From positions 19,787,586 to 19,851,585 of the forward strand of contig NC_134837.1 in assembly GCF_004210375.1 (NCBI RefSeq): a stretch of 64,000 bases of DNA. Reading direction: 5' to 3'. Below, in pieces: positions 47,421-58,798 of this stretch. Source of the stretch: Tachypleus tridentatus. Taxonomy: Eukaryota; Arthropoda; Merostomata; Xiphosura; Limulidae. The position numbers and the translations under genes are program-made. The notes below the pieces were generated by a model. It was not told the DNA's origin and did not search any database. It saw only the letters and a program-made list of their open reading frames with translations. Each line of letters opens with the position of its first letter. Within the stretch, counting starts at the first letter, position 1.

Positions 47421-47585
47421 AGAGCTATTTTCTAGAAAAATATATCAATAAATAAACAAAATTGTACAAATTAAGAAATATAATAAAAGCATAAGAAGGT
47501 AATATACAGCAGTCAAAATACTAATAAAACAAAACTGTGATTGAATTCGTTATAATTTCTCATATACGTTTCCTCAGAAGAAGAA

Positions 47586-47865
47586 TTTTGTTTTGTTTTT
47601 TTGGAATTTCGCACAAAGTTACTTGAGGGCTATCTGTGCTAGCCGTCCCTAATTTAGTAGTGTAAGACTAGAGGGAAGGCAGCTAGTCATCACCACCCAC
47701 CGCCAACTCTTGGGCTACTCTTTTACCAACGAATAGTGGGATTGACCGTCACATTATAACGCCCCTACGGCTGGGAGGGGGAGTATGTTTGGCGCGACGC
47801 GGGCGCGAACCCGCAACCCTCGGATTACGAGTCGCCCGCCTTACGCGCTAGGCCATGCCAGGCCA
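47586..47865 (-). repeat. SINE family 1, best-preserved copy
   Basis: Minus-strand copy flanked by a perfect 11-bp duplication, CAGAAGAAGAA (47575-47585 and 47866-47876). It keeps many CpGs and a GC-rich head (GGCCTGGCATGGCCTAGCGC, then box B GCGGGTTCGCGCCCGC). Retained CpGs and a perfect target duplication indicate a young insertion. The head resembles a tRNA, but I do not assign an amino acid. Confidence 0.93.
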
Positions 47866-48073
47866 CAGAAGAAGAAACAAATTTTCCTTAAATTACTTCA
47901 TTTTTCATACAATACTTTAATTGCTGTTTTTTTTATTTCAGAAGCTTCCGTCACTTTCTAAATTTTAATACGAATCGTTTCATATGCTGCTTCTAACGGC
48001 CATCAACCCGATGTTCTAACAACTTATGAACAGCACTAAACAAGCTACCTAATCTCTCTGCTATCCTCTAATG

Positions 48074-48218
48074 CAGTGGTTCCCAACCAGGGGTGCGAGA
48101 TAACATTTGTTTTGGCCACCTTCACCTTTATTCTTAAATAAATAATTACTGTGAGGGGTGCGAGAACATATTAAAATCTTTTAGGGGTGTGGGGCATAAA
48201 AAAGGTTGGGAACCACTG
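48074..48218. mobile_element. 145-bp hAT-type MITE
   Basis: CAGTGGTTCCCAACC at the left end and GGTTGGGAACCACTG at the right end are perfect 15-bp inverted repeats. CTCTAATG flanks both sides (48066-48073 and 48219-48226), the 8-bp target duplication typical of hAT. The inside (GGGGTGCGAGA twice) is non-coding. The MITE needs a transposase from elsewhere. Confidence 0.95.
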
Positions 48219-48664
48219 CTCTAATGCATGGTATTTCAAAATATGCTCCGCTCTTGAGGTCCGCCATAGTTATCTGGGGCTTCGTAAAGAAATTTTAGAA
48301 TATCAATATTCTTTCCTAAAACTATAAAATTGAATCAGTATACACTGCAAAAAGAAGTAAAAAATATATTTTAATATAACACATTTATCGCATATTGGGC
48401 ATTTTAATATTTTATTCCGCCTAGCGCCAGACAACTTTATTTTGCTCGCGGTGAAAGTGTTAATACAATCTCAATTGACTTCGACAGTGGCACCATTGCT
48501 CGTAGATATAGCACCATCTGAAAATCGCATGCGTCATTGCAGATGTAAGATAACCTAATAATTTTCCGTATAAGACATCGGACAACCCTAGGTAGTGATA
48601 CTAACTGTCTTTTAAAAGCCAGATCTGGATTAACGGCTAACTCCTGAACAAAATAAATGAAACA

Positions 48665-48867
48665 TGACGTCACAGTTGAAACTTTTCAAAAATTTAAAAC
48701 ATTGTGATGCAGCTAGTTGCAGTATCAATTGTTTCAGTTTCAAAGTATATTTATATGAAGTATAATTATATTTATGACAACTGATAGGTTAAGTCAGAAT
48801 CGTCGTAGTTTAATTGGACAAACTTGGTACCAATGAGCTCTAGGCGTCATACCCCCGCATGACGTCA
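48665..48867. promoter_or_regulatory. Two perfect CRE-like palindromes inside the hAT 5' region
   Basis: TGACGTCA occurs at 48665-48672 and 48860-48867, and a half-site TACGTCAG near 49070. They lie between the left terminal repeat and the transposase frame, where the element's own promoter would be. CREB/ATF-type binding is a family-level inference only. Confidence 0.4.
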
Positions 48868-49329
48868 TGCTTCATTTCGTTCGAGATTAAGAGGCACGTC
48901 AGATATGACTTTATATTTTGCTATTTGGCTTCAAATGTCTTTTAAAAGGCGAAAAAGAAAAGTAAAGATAAGAGGTTTTCCCTTTCTTTCAGAAAAATAT
49001 ATTATTCTGGCGGCCTAGCCTGTTTTCTACAAATCTTTATTTCTGATTTCGTTATGGCAACACTGATCTTACGTCAGCATGTCATTGTATGACAAAAAAA
49101 CTCAAGTGCTTGAGCGAGTTTTCAATAAAAAGCTATTTTGTGTCCGTGAAAATACCTTTGAAGTACTAAAAATATAAGAATACGTTTTGGAGTAAATTAA
49201 TAATTAATTGTCACCCTCACAATGAAGATAAGTGGCTGAATATTAGTAATAAATCTGATACGAGTAAAAATCTTACTTCTTACGCCTACTAGACGTAGGC
49301 CTAGGCCTAATACGAATTCATCAGCGTTA

Positions 49330-50720
49330 TTATCGTGTGCAAGCTCTTCAACGCAGCATGATGTAAGAAGTACCAAAACAAGAAAGAAAAGAAAGTATGA
49401 TAAAAATTTTATTCAATATGGTTTAACATGGACAGGTTAATGAAGATGAACCTAGTGGATTTTGTGTTGAATGTAGAACAGTGTTGAGTAACAGTAGTTT
49501 GCATCCAGCAAAGTTAAAACGGTATCTAGAAACCAAACAATCCAACTTCCGAGTATTTCAAAAGTATTGCAATTAAATGCAAGGAAAGCTACATTTCGTC
49601 GTTTGTCCATGAGGACAACAAAGGCGCTCTTATTGCTTCATATCTTGTTAGTTACCGTACAGCAAAAGCAGGTGAAACTCATCCCACTGAATCTTTTGCG
49701 CATGGTTTTATCAAATCTTCTGCAATTGTAATAATTCGAGTAAAAGCGACATCAACTTTTTCTCTTCATCTGGATGAATCAACATATGTCGCAGATAATG
49801 TTACTTGTGTTTGTTCGCTATATTCACGAAGTTATTTTTGAAGATAACATGCTAATTTTCAAATCTTTGCCTACTCAAACAAGAGGCGAAGAAATATTTA
49901 AACTGATCGATTTATTTATGGAAGAACATGAGATCCAATGGCAGCTTTGCTCAAGTATTTGTATTGATGGGGCTACAACTATGACTTGAAAATTTTCTGG
50001 CGCAGTGACACCCATAAAAAGAAAAACCCGGACATCAAGAGTATCCACTGCTGTCTTCATTGTTATGCACTTGCAATGTAATGAATACCAGACTTAAAAG
50101 TAGAATTGGGTAATGTCATAAAAATAGTTAATTTTATAACTGAAGTCTGATGGATTTCTTGGGGAAAAGTGCTTACTTGGTTTTATGAACTACGTGAGGA
50201 GATAGGTTTCTTTTTATCTGAATACCATTTTGAACTTGCATACAAATTAAGAGACAAATGCTGAATACAGAAAGTGCCTTACCTTTCGGACGTATTTATC
50301 TATCTAAATAAAGTGAATGCTACATTGCAAAATACCAGGGTAACGTACTTCAAAGCTCAGAGTAAAATGGAAGTGCTTCAACATAAACTAAAACTTTGGG
50401 GTGAATGTATACTTATGGGAGAACTTAATTGCTTCAACAATCTCAATGGCTTTTTGCCTTTGAAAAAGAAAGAACAGTTTGTAAGAATTTCAACTGATTA
50501 CACCCTAAAAAAAATTCAGCAGGAAGAAATACACAATTTGGGATTCAAATGGCCATGGAATACCCTGAAAAAGTAACAGAGCTTTGAAACTTTTGATGCG
50601 TTTTCCAACAATATATCTTTGAGAGCAACCATTTTCACTATATACAGTTACAAAGACCAAATTTAAATACTGAAGATGATTTGCGCTAACAGGTAACAAC
50701 CATAACTCCAAATAACAAAA
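49330..50720 (+). pseudogene. hAT (ZBED5-like) transposase pseudogene
   Basis: Broken plus-strand frames give GALIASYLVSYRTAKAGETH (about 49620-49680) and FSLHLDESTYVADN (49760-49800, the RNase H-like first Asp region). They continue with LLVFVRYIHEVIFEDNMLIF (49800-49860) and EEIFKLIDLFMEEHEIQWQL with CIDGATTMT (49890-49988, the second catalytic region, normally DGA-x-x-MTG). VNATLQ...KMEVLQHKLKLWGECI follows (50310-50415). LLMRFPTIYL...FSLYTVTKTKF (50592-50660) is the C-terminal dimerisation region. The BED finger is hardly visible. Stops after MT and at several other places, plus a deletion before the C-terminus, inactivate it. Confidence 0.82.
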
Positions 50721-51000
50721 GCAAACCCATTCGAGCCACTAAACATAAAAAGTACACTGTACTTTTACTGATATAAATTTTACATGCAGAAATATTTGAA
50801 CAAGTAAGTAGAAGTAAAAAGTTTTCTTTAATAACTATTGATATTTTAAATAAATTTATATTCTAAAAACTTGAAGTAAACTTTATCTGACCGATTGTTT
50901 CTATTTTTAGTGTTTTTTGTTGTTTTTTATTGAAGCTCCGGAGAGTTTTTACTTTCTGGTGTGAAGCTCCGCAGGTCTAAAATGTTTGGGAAGCCCTGCT

Positions 51001-51100
51001 CTAGTGGTTCACAGAAAATCTGAAGGCTTATTATACTAAGCATCAGGCTCGATATCCGTGGTGGGCATGGAATAAATAGCCCATTGAATATGACCTTAAC
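51001..51100 (+). repeat. SINE family 2 copy split by the hAT insertion
   Basis: CTAGTGGTTCAC, a TTATTATACTAAGCATC block, CTCGATATCCGTGGTGGGCA and AATAGCCCATTGA match family 2. Its first bases coincide with the right-hand target duplication of the hAT element. The missing 5' end would then lie near 48061-48073, on the other side of the insertion. Confidence 0.6.
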
Positions 51101-51305
51101 ATTTACTGAATGTCAAACGTACAATGAACAAACGAAACTGATATAAAAATTACACATTTTCTTATACCTTTTTAGTTGTTACATTTAATTTACAAAACTA
51201 AATAGTCATAACAAGTTAAGCAATGTTTAATGAATTACAAGTCGTCACACTAAATGCTAAATTCATTCTCTTCCCTTAGATCTTCCACTGTTGTATTGTA
51301 CCTAA

Positions 51306-51309
<4 letters not shown>

Positions 51310-51365
<56 letters not shown>

Positions 51366-51366
51366 T
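51310..51366. repeat. AT/AC microsatellite
   Basis: About 40 bases of (TA)n are followed by (CA)n. It is the longest simple repeat in the window. Confidence 0.95.
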
Positions 51367-51986
51367 ATGAAAAACGCTTTAAATACTCATTGCTCTAAAA
51401 AATATGTTGTATTTTCTTAGGCAATATAATTTTACAGGTGTATTATTTTGGTCAGAAAAACATGTTCGCTATTTCGAAGCAAACACCTTTCAATCTATTG
51501 ATAATATTTTTCAATTCAAAGAACAAAATATTAACTTTATGTATAGTTTTGGCATTTTAACTGAAATTTGTTTGTGGGTTCAAAGATTGGTTGGTTGGTT
51601 TGGTGTTTTATGGCACAAAACAACTGGACTATCTGCGTCAAACATCAGGTAAAAAGTTAAAATTATTAAAATTCGTTAAAAGGGATCAAAGTAAAATAAA
51701 GCAAAACTTATTTTTTGAAATAAAACAAAAATAGCGTTAAATCCAATTATTTGATCTAGTTTACAGCAGTAAGAGAGAAACTGCAGTAATACAAGTTCTA
51801 AAGGACTTTCTGAAGCATAATTTTAATTATTATAACTCGTCAGGATGACTAACGGATAAGTTCAAATATCAGCGTTAGTCATCTGAAGTTGACCTTTCCA
51901 GTCCTGGTTTCGGGTTACTTGATGTTACGGCCATTATCTAATTTCAAATCGAACTAGTTGTACTTTAATTCTTAAAAAAGGGATTA

Positions 51987-54900
51987 CAGTAAACCCTCAC
52001 CTGTTCGCGGCCCCGCATATTCGCGGGTTAGGCTCTTAACCCTATCGCATCGTATGCCGGTATACCAGGCTAGCGTCATAACGTCATAAAAACGAATGCT
52101 CGGTAAACCGGGTTTTTGTAGGTCATAGAGACTAAAAGCGCTTTTCGTGGGTATGTCTGTATTTACTCTCTCAAGCAGTTTTATCCATTGACGTCTTTAT
52201 CAAACAATGGGCTGAGCTGCTATTGGCTGACTGCCTCAGCTTCCCCCACAACGCAAACGGAAAAGCACAGCCGGTAACGCACTACACACGCACACACACA
52301 ACACTCGGTCCCGAGGAGGCTAAGAAATAGATTTGAATTTAGCCAATGGCTGACAGCTTTAGTTTTTCCTTCTTGCTGATTGGCTGCATACGCGTGCTGC
52401 TGATCAGCTGTTTCTCTCTTTCATTCGCGCGTGAGTTTTCAACGTGGTTGTTTGGACTGTAAATTCAAGTGTTTATTTTTACAATATTATTTACACCCTA
52501 CAATGCCATTCAAACGCCCTACACCTCCAGCTTCTGGCAAGGAACCTAAGCGCCAGAAAAAGGTTATGACCCTGCATGAGAAGGTACAACTGCTTGATAT
52601 GATAAAGGAAGGAAAAGGTTATGCTGCTGTAGGACGCCATTACGGAGTGAATGAGAGCACCGTGCGTTACATAAAGAAAAATGGACAAGCAATCAGAGCT
52701 AGTGTAGATACGAATTTTTGTGGAAGTGCTAAGATGGTGAATGTTGTAAGAAACAAGGCAATCGTGAGGATGGAATCTGCCTTAGCATTGTGGATACAAG
52801 ACTTGCGAAAGAAAAATATCCCTTTGGACACCAAGATCATTCAAAAGAAGGCATTGAAATTATATTCTCAATTCACTGAAGGACAACCAGGACCATCAAC
52901 AGCAGCTGATGCCAAAGGATTTCATGCCAGCAAGGGTTGGTTCGATTGTTTCCTGAAACGTTACCAACTACGATTTGGAAAATCCCACGGAGAAGCTGCA
53001 GCAAAGTATCCTGAAGCCTTTAAGAAATTCATTGAGGAGAAGGGATACAAGCCAGAGTAGGTCTTCAACATGGACGAGACTGGGTTGTTCTGGAAAAAAA
53101 ATGCCTTCCAGAACTTTCATCATGAAGGACGAAATGAAAGCCCCAGGATTCAAAGCACAAAAGGACAGAGTGACACTTATTATGTGTGGTAATGCTGCTG
53201 GCTGGATGATGAAACCCGGCCTCATTTATAAATCTGCAAAGCCCAGGGCTCTGAAGAACAAAAATAAAAACACTTTGCCTGTCTTCTGGATGCATAATTC
53301 CAAGGCCTGGATTACGAAGCTCCTGACATCCAACTGGTTTCATCAGTGTTTCATCCCTCAAGTGGTAGAATACCTTTGCAAAAAAGAACTCGAATTTCGA
53401 GTGTTGCTGATCATAGATAATGCTGGCGGTCACCCTGTGGATTTGTATCATGAGGGAATCCAGATCGAGTTCCTCCCTCCCAACACAACATCCCTCCTCC
53501 AGCCTATGGATCAAGGAGTGATTCGTGCCTTTAAGGCACTTTACACTGGCAACTGTCTTCAACAATTAGTTGATGAAATAGACGAGAATGAGGACTTCCA
53601 GTTGAAAGTTTACTGGCACAATTACATCGTGCCTGACAGTCATACACAAGGCACTTCAAGACATGAAAAAAGAAACATTTAATGCATGTTGGAAAAATCT
53701 GTGGCCAGAATGTGTTCATGATTACAAAGGGTTCTCACCGGATGAAATTCAACATGATGCTGTCAACAAGTCAGTTAAACTAGCAAAGTTAATCGGTGGT
53801 GAAGGCTTTGATGACATAACTTATGAAGAGTTCAATGACCTGATTAACGCCCACTCTCAGCCTCTAACGGACGAAGATTTGGCAGAGTTGACGAAATCTG
53901 CCAGTGAAGAAGAAACAGAGGGCCAGGAAGAACCATCACAAGAGGAAGAGGACGAGGGTCTAACTCTAGAATGGTTGGCTGGACTCATGTCAAAAGCAAA
54001 GGATTTGCAAGAGACTGCCAAGTCATGGGACCCTTACATGGTTCGTTCGCTGCAATTCTCAAATGCAATTAACTCTACCATGTCGACCTACAAAACTCTA
54101 TTCATCACTATGAAAAAACAACGGAACCAGCTGCCAATAACCATGTTCCTAAAGAAGGTATCCAAAACGTCAAACCAAGCCACACCCGAAGAAAGTACGA
54201 CACCTCCTCCTGACTCTCCTAAAGAAACAACACAACCTCTTGACTCTCCTGAAGAAATGGAGCTTTCTCCTTAAGTGCCTGAAGAGGAGGAGTAATTACC
54301 TAAAGTGCTGTAAAGCAGCAGTTAAGCTGTGCCATACTGTACATTAGTGTTATCATCATCATCGTATGGCACAGCAAATTTCATCATCATTTTATCATCA
54401 TTCATTATTGGTGAGTGCACAAACAATATTAAAATTTTTTTCAATTATTATTGCAATACAGTACGTATTTTTTTATAAATGCATACAGTGTATGTACAGT
54501 GCATATTTTTGTGACCGTGTATTAATAATGTTTTTAATTGCATATTATTACTAAATTGTACTGTACTGTATTATTATTATCTGAACTGTGCGTACTGTAT
54601 TTATCTGTCTAAGTTTGCCTTTAAATTTGTTCCACTTTCTGTCAATTCTAATACATGTGTTGTACGCATAGAAAATGACTTTACGGTACAGTAATACAGT
54701 ATGGGTAACTATACTATGCGGTGTTACTGTCCTCCTGTACTTATGTTTCTTTTTGATTAAAATATTGCTGCAGTACAAAATTAAAGTGTGTTTACATTAT
54801 CATTACAACATTAGTGAAATACATGACTGCATGCAATATTACTACATTATTACTGTATTAATGAGTAAGAGTGCCTTTAGAAAGTGTCTGGGAAGCATTT

Positions 54901-55015
54901 AGTACCGTATATAATCTCATACATAGAAGTTTTAAAACTGCATCCAATATTCGCGGTTTTTCGCTATTCGCGGGGGTTAAAGAACGTAACCCCCGCGAAT
55001 AGCGAGGGAATACTG
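51987..55015 (+). mobile_element. Tigger/pogo DNA transposon, nearly complete
   Basis: The left end is CAGTAAACCCTCACCTGTTC and the right end, read inward, is CAGTATTCCCTCGCTATTCG. Both are followed by CGCGGG-containing sequence, the Tigger-type terminal repeat. TA dinucleotides flank both ends (51985-51986 and 55016-55017), as expected for Tc1/mariner-superfamily insertion. The 3029-bp element contains a 5' leader with three CCAAT-type boxes (near 52220, 52342 and 52377) and a single transposase frame. GC content is clearly higher than the surrounding intron. Confidence 0.95.
52503..54274 (+). pseudogene. Tigger (TIGD1-like) transposase, three disabling changes
   Basis: ATG at 52503 starts MPFKRPTPPASGKEPKRQKK. 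A CENP-B-type N-terminal helix-turn-helix follows (VMTLHEKVQLLDMIKEGKGY...VNESTVRYIKKN, residues about 20-60), then a second DNA-binding region (about 75-145) and a DDD catalytic domain. Its three acidic motifs are VFNMDETG (53061-53084), LLIIDNAGGH (53404-53433) and QPMDQGVIRA (53503-53530). The C-terminus is acidic and proline-rich (54000-54270). The frame breaks at TAG (53058-53060, one change from CAG), at an eight-A run (53093-53100) where one base is extra, and once more near 53620-53650, before MKKETFNACW. Otherwise it is intact, so decay is recent. It strongly resembles vertebrate TIGD1/Tigger1 as I remember it. Confidence 0.93.
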
Positions 55016-55659
55016 TATATTAAAGAAAAGGTCTAATTTATAAATTGAAAACTTAAATAGCGTCAAAAAGGTTAATGGCTTTTAAAAACTAAAAACATTT
55101 GTAAGATGGGCAGTGCCATTGGCGATAGTGACACCGGCCAACGCTATAAATAAACCTTGGGACAAAACGTTTAAAATGGTGCCGTTGTTTAGAGTGGTGA
55201 CGACGGCAAGACGGTAAAATGTGGCTTATTGTAACCTGAGTGTCACAAAGACAACACACTGGTGCACTAGTCCCAGATAAAATACAACGAAAACTTGATG
55301 GGAGACTATATTTGGGTACTGATACGTTAAAGTGATTTACATTACAGTCGCAAATCTCGAAAAACTACTCACTTCTAAACATTTTTGTTCATTTTTATGT
55401 AACTTTAGTATAAATACATGTAAATCTTGATTCATATGTTGTTTTATTGAGATCTTTGGTAAATGAAAATGTGAAACTTTGCCCGTTTTTATACAGAATC
55501 TACGTTAATTTCTAAATTTCATTATCCAGGTCACAAAAGCAAAGTTTGAAGGGAATAATAGCCATTATCTGTACTTTTACAACATAAGCGATTAAAAAAT
55601 AACATATACTATCCAGGAACAAAATTTATGTTACATAAATCCATGTATGAAACAGGCAC

Positions 55660-56080
55660 AGTAGTGATAGCACCAGAGCAGACAGATTTAGCTGCAGTAT
55701 TGGCGAGCTCGTTCCCGCGCATACCAACGTGGGCTGGTATTCAGAAAAACTGGACAGAAGTAGATGTTAAAGTGAAATGGGCCAGTTAGTTTGGAATATC
55801 GGCGAGAACAGGGTGAGAACTAACGTGAAGCGATTCCAGGGCCAGAAGAAAACTAAGCAAGTGGGTATAAATAGTGCAATTTGAGTATTGTTTAGCTTCT
55901 ATGTGATTCAGGGTAAGAGAAATGGCATACAGTTCAGCAGTCAATACAGAAAGTGTAGAGGGGATTCTGTGCATAACCACCAAACAACAACAAACCATGG
56001 CAGATCTTACAGAGTCACCTAATTTCAAACCATCCACATAAATGGGTATGGAAGGATATGTAAAATGATGTTCAAACAAA
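55660..56080 (-). pseudogene. LINE RNase H domain remnant
   Basis: The minus strand reads YVDGLKLGDSVRSAMVCCCL (about 55990-56045) and LSVLTAELYAISLTLNHIEA (55905-55960, the T-A-E-L catalytic Glu block). Then come NCTIYTHLLSFLLALESLHV (55840-55900, the I-x-T/S-D-S-x-S block, with Asp changed to His) and IPAHVGMRGNELANTAAKS (55685-55745, H-x-G-x-x-GNE-x-AD block, final Asp changed to Asn). The order is that of an RNase H. Changed catalytic residues agree with an inactive copy. Confidence 0.82.
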
Positions 56081-56499
56081 TAAAAGACGGTACTTCCAAT
56101 CAGGAGTATCTGCTTTTCTCAGATGACTTAAAGAAAGGTCACATTTTGGAATTATAATTAACCATGGTGGGATGGGCTGAACAGTGGATACAGCAATGCT
56201 ATCCAAGGACAGACCCAATTAATTCAACTGTACCTAAACACGAAGGCCAAAAGGAGCAATGGTAGATCATCTGTTCTGAAGCCCACCGAAGAAAGAAAAT
56301 CCCAGGTGGGATGCTGTGGTAAGAATTGAAGTTTTGAAGCATACAGTAAAGACAGTTGCAAACAGCAGAGATGTAGAGGTTCACGAGACTGTGTACAAGC
56401 ACTGGACTGGGGAAGTGCAGAAAGCCCTACTTGTGCAGGGGTGAAGTCCCTGATGATGAATGGTGTCCAACATCTTCAATGCTGAGGTCTTGACAGAGC

Positions 56500-57720
56500 C
56501 ATAGACCAGTGACCCAGTCTAGTTTTAATCAAATAAGAGCACGATATATCATTAGCATAGAACATTTATCCACTCCCCAAGTGGTGGAAGAGACAACATG
56601 TAAGATGTTCAGTGCTCTTGTACATTTGACTCGAAGCTGCTTGATGTGTGGTAAAAAAGTCAGCTTATGATCAAAGATAAGCCCCATAAACTTTGCCTCA
56701 GGAATCATGGGTAGCACAACATCACTGATACGAAGCTCATGCAAATGGTTTTAGAGAGAGGGAAGTCAAACCTGTTTGCTGTGGTCCACTTCAGTAAATG
56801 ATTGAGGGCAGTCTGTAGTTGCCACTTAGTATACCTCATGTTCGATGACTGACTTGATATGTGAAAGTCATCTACATAGAGCGGGTTGACAACAGTAAGA
56901 TGGAGTTGTTCAGTGATGACATTAATCTTTATACTGAAAAATGTGACACTCAAAACACAGCCCTGAGTTCCTGTAGAAAAGAATGAAAAAGTGTCAAACC
57001 CACACGAACTTGTAATCACCTGTCTGTTAAAAACTGTTAATGAAAATGGGCAAATGACTATGTAACCCATATAAGTGGAGATCTCGCAAAATGCCACACC
57101 TCCATGTTGTATCATAAGCCTTTTCCATGTCAAACAATATTGATACAAGATGTTGTCATTTAAGAAAGGCTTTGCTAACTGACGTTAAGTCAAATCAGGT
57201 AGTCCATGGTGAAGCACTATCATGAGAACCCACACTGGGTGGGTGAGAGGAGGTTGTTTGATTTGAGGAACCAAACAAGATGAGCATTAAACATCCTCTC
57301 TAAGGTCTTACAGAGAGAGCTCATTAAAGCAATTGAGTGGAAGTTTGAGGGAATCTTGGGATCCTTCCCAGGCTTAGTGAAAGGTGGGATAATAGCCAGG
57401 CATTAGTTAAAAACAATCAGCAAGAGAAGCAAGAAGTGTATATCATCAAGTCCAATTGATTTACTGCCAGACCGACGAAGGGTCAGTTTGAGTTCCACCA
57501 ATGTAAAGGGGCAATTATAGTCATAGAGACAATCAGCTTGAAAGGAGAGAGGTGATTGCTCTGCCTGAGTATTGATGGCTAAGAAGGTGTCAGGATGAAG
57601 AGGAGTGCTAGATACCCAGCAAAATATTTCACCTTGAGTATCGGCTAATTCCTGGCCATCAGAGAGCAAGATAGAGAAGGAGACAGAATTATATTTCCCA
57701 CTTACCTTCTGCATCTTGCT
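56500..57720 (-). pseudogene. LINE reverse transcriptase domain remnant
   Basis: Minus-strand frames give FTLVELKLTLRRSGSKSIGL and DDIHF (about 57430-57510, RT block 0-1). They continue with STGTQGCVLSVTFFSIKINV (about 56930-56990, the G-x-PQG-x-V-L block), PLYVDDFHISS (56860-56890, the YVDD catalytic motif kept) and LQTALNHLLKWTTANRFDFP. VLPMIPEAKFMGLIFDHKLT and FLPHIKQLRVKC...ALNIL follow (56580-56720). Several frameshifts break it up. Confidence 0.85.
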
Positions 57721-58078
57721 CCATATGACTTTGGAACTGGTTGTAGAGGTGATGCTGATGGTGAATTTAATCCAGAATTCCTTCTGGCTATGACGTCTTA
57801 CCTGCCGAGCATGTGAACAAGCCTGCTGGATAGTGATGTTGTTTGAGAGTGGGGATACCTATGAAAAGTATCCTCGGCCTGCTTTTGAGCCTTCCGTGCA
57901 AAGTGGCAGGCAGGATTTCACCACAGACAAGGATATCGTGAAAAACGTGTCGAGGTTTTAGGAATACATTGAACAGCTGTCTGTATAATAGTCAATCACT
58001 GCTGCCATGCAGTCGTCTACTGATGGCTTACAGATGACGGCAGGATCAAGTTCTGCAAAAAGAGTGAAAGATGACCAG

Positions 58079-58700
58079 TTAGCCTGATCCAGCATCCACT
58101 GGGACATGCAGGCTGAGTGGCATCGACCATGGCCAGTCTCTCTCAAAATTATAGGAAATGATCACTGCCTCGTGTGTTATTGTCAACCCCCATGAAATGT
58201 GGGAGAATAGTAAAGGGGAGAAAATTGAGAGATCAATAGCAGTAAAGAACTGACTAGGTGCATGGAAATAAGTGTAAGAACTAAAATTGAAAAGAAAAAA
58301 GTTGTGATCAGAGAGCATATACTCTACGGAGCAACCCCTCCCATCAATATCTGCCCTTCCCCAGAGGTAATTATGTTCATTAAATTCCCCTATGATTAAA
58401 AAGGGGGATAGCAAATGTTCAATGAGATCATCAATGTCTGATTGATCACAGGTCTCTTCCAGAGACAGGCAGAAAGAACAAACAGTGATGATACGACCCA
58501 AGGAAACACAGGATGGGCACATGCTGATCAACCAACAGTGCCACCCCACCATACACTCATCCATCACACAACCTGTAATTTCTGTACAAAGAAAACTGCT
58601 GAAAGATGTTAAAATGATTAAATGTGAAAATGATGACATTGGTTGGCATCATAATTCAATCTTTGCGAGTGGAGACATGCCTCACTCGGAAAGCCCTTAG
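58079..58700 (-). pseudogene. LINE endonuclease domain remnant
   Basis: The minus strand reads MYGGVALLVDQH in one frame. Then DQSDIDDLIEHLLSPFLIIG and EFNEHNYLWGRADIDGRGCS, followed by SYTYFHAPSQFFTAIDLSIF and SPLLFSHISW, share the longer frame. The apurinic-type endonuclease motifs are GDFN-x-H (here GEFNEH, with a catalytic-region Asp changed to Glu), T-Y-F and S-x-ID (here TAIDLS). The SDH-F end motif is lost. Confidence 0.8.
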
Positions 58701-58798
58701 GTGGAGAAACCAGTGAGAATCTCCGACTCGGGATATTCTTCAAACCACTCTCAACAATAACGACTCATGACGAATTCAAAGTAGCATAGGGTGCAACT

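Larger units (their letters stand above)
48227..50998 (+). mobile_element. ZBED-type hAT DNA transposon, inactive
   Basis: The right end, read inward, is CAGGGCTTCCCAAACATTTT; the left end is CATGGTATTTCAAAATATGC. They are diverged hAT-type terminal repeats, and both ends have a GCTCCGC/GCGGAGC block about 20-30 bases in. The left flank is CTCTAATG (48219-48226) and the right flank is CTCTAGTG (50999-51006), an 8-bp target duplication with one change. The interior encodes a broken hAT transposase. Length is 2772 bp. Confidence 0.85.

Noticed and set aside
18560..47865. Possible functional tRNA genes in the SINE heads
   Set aside because: The heads lack a consistent acceptor stem and anticodon arm and run into SINE bodies; they are tRNA-derived retroposons.
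52431..52502. Upstream extension of the Tigger transposase frame
   Set aside because: It has no ATG (the track starts on GTG) and the residues do not match the family; the ATG at 52503 gives the expected N-terminus.
53065..53565. 166-residue minus-strand frame
   Set aside because: It is the antisense of the Tigger catalytic domain.
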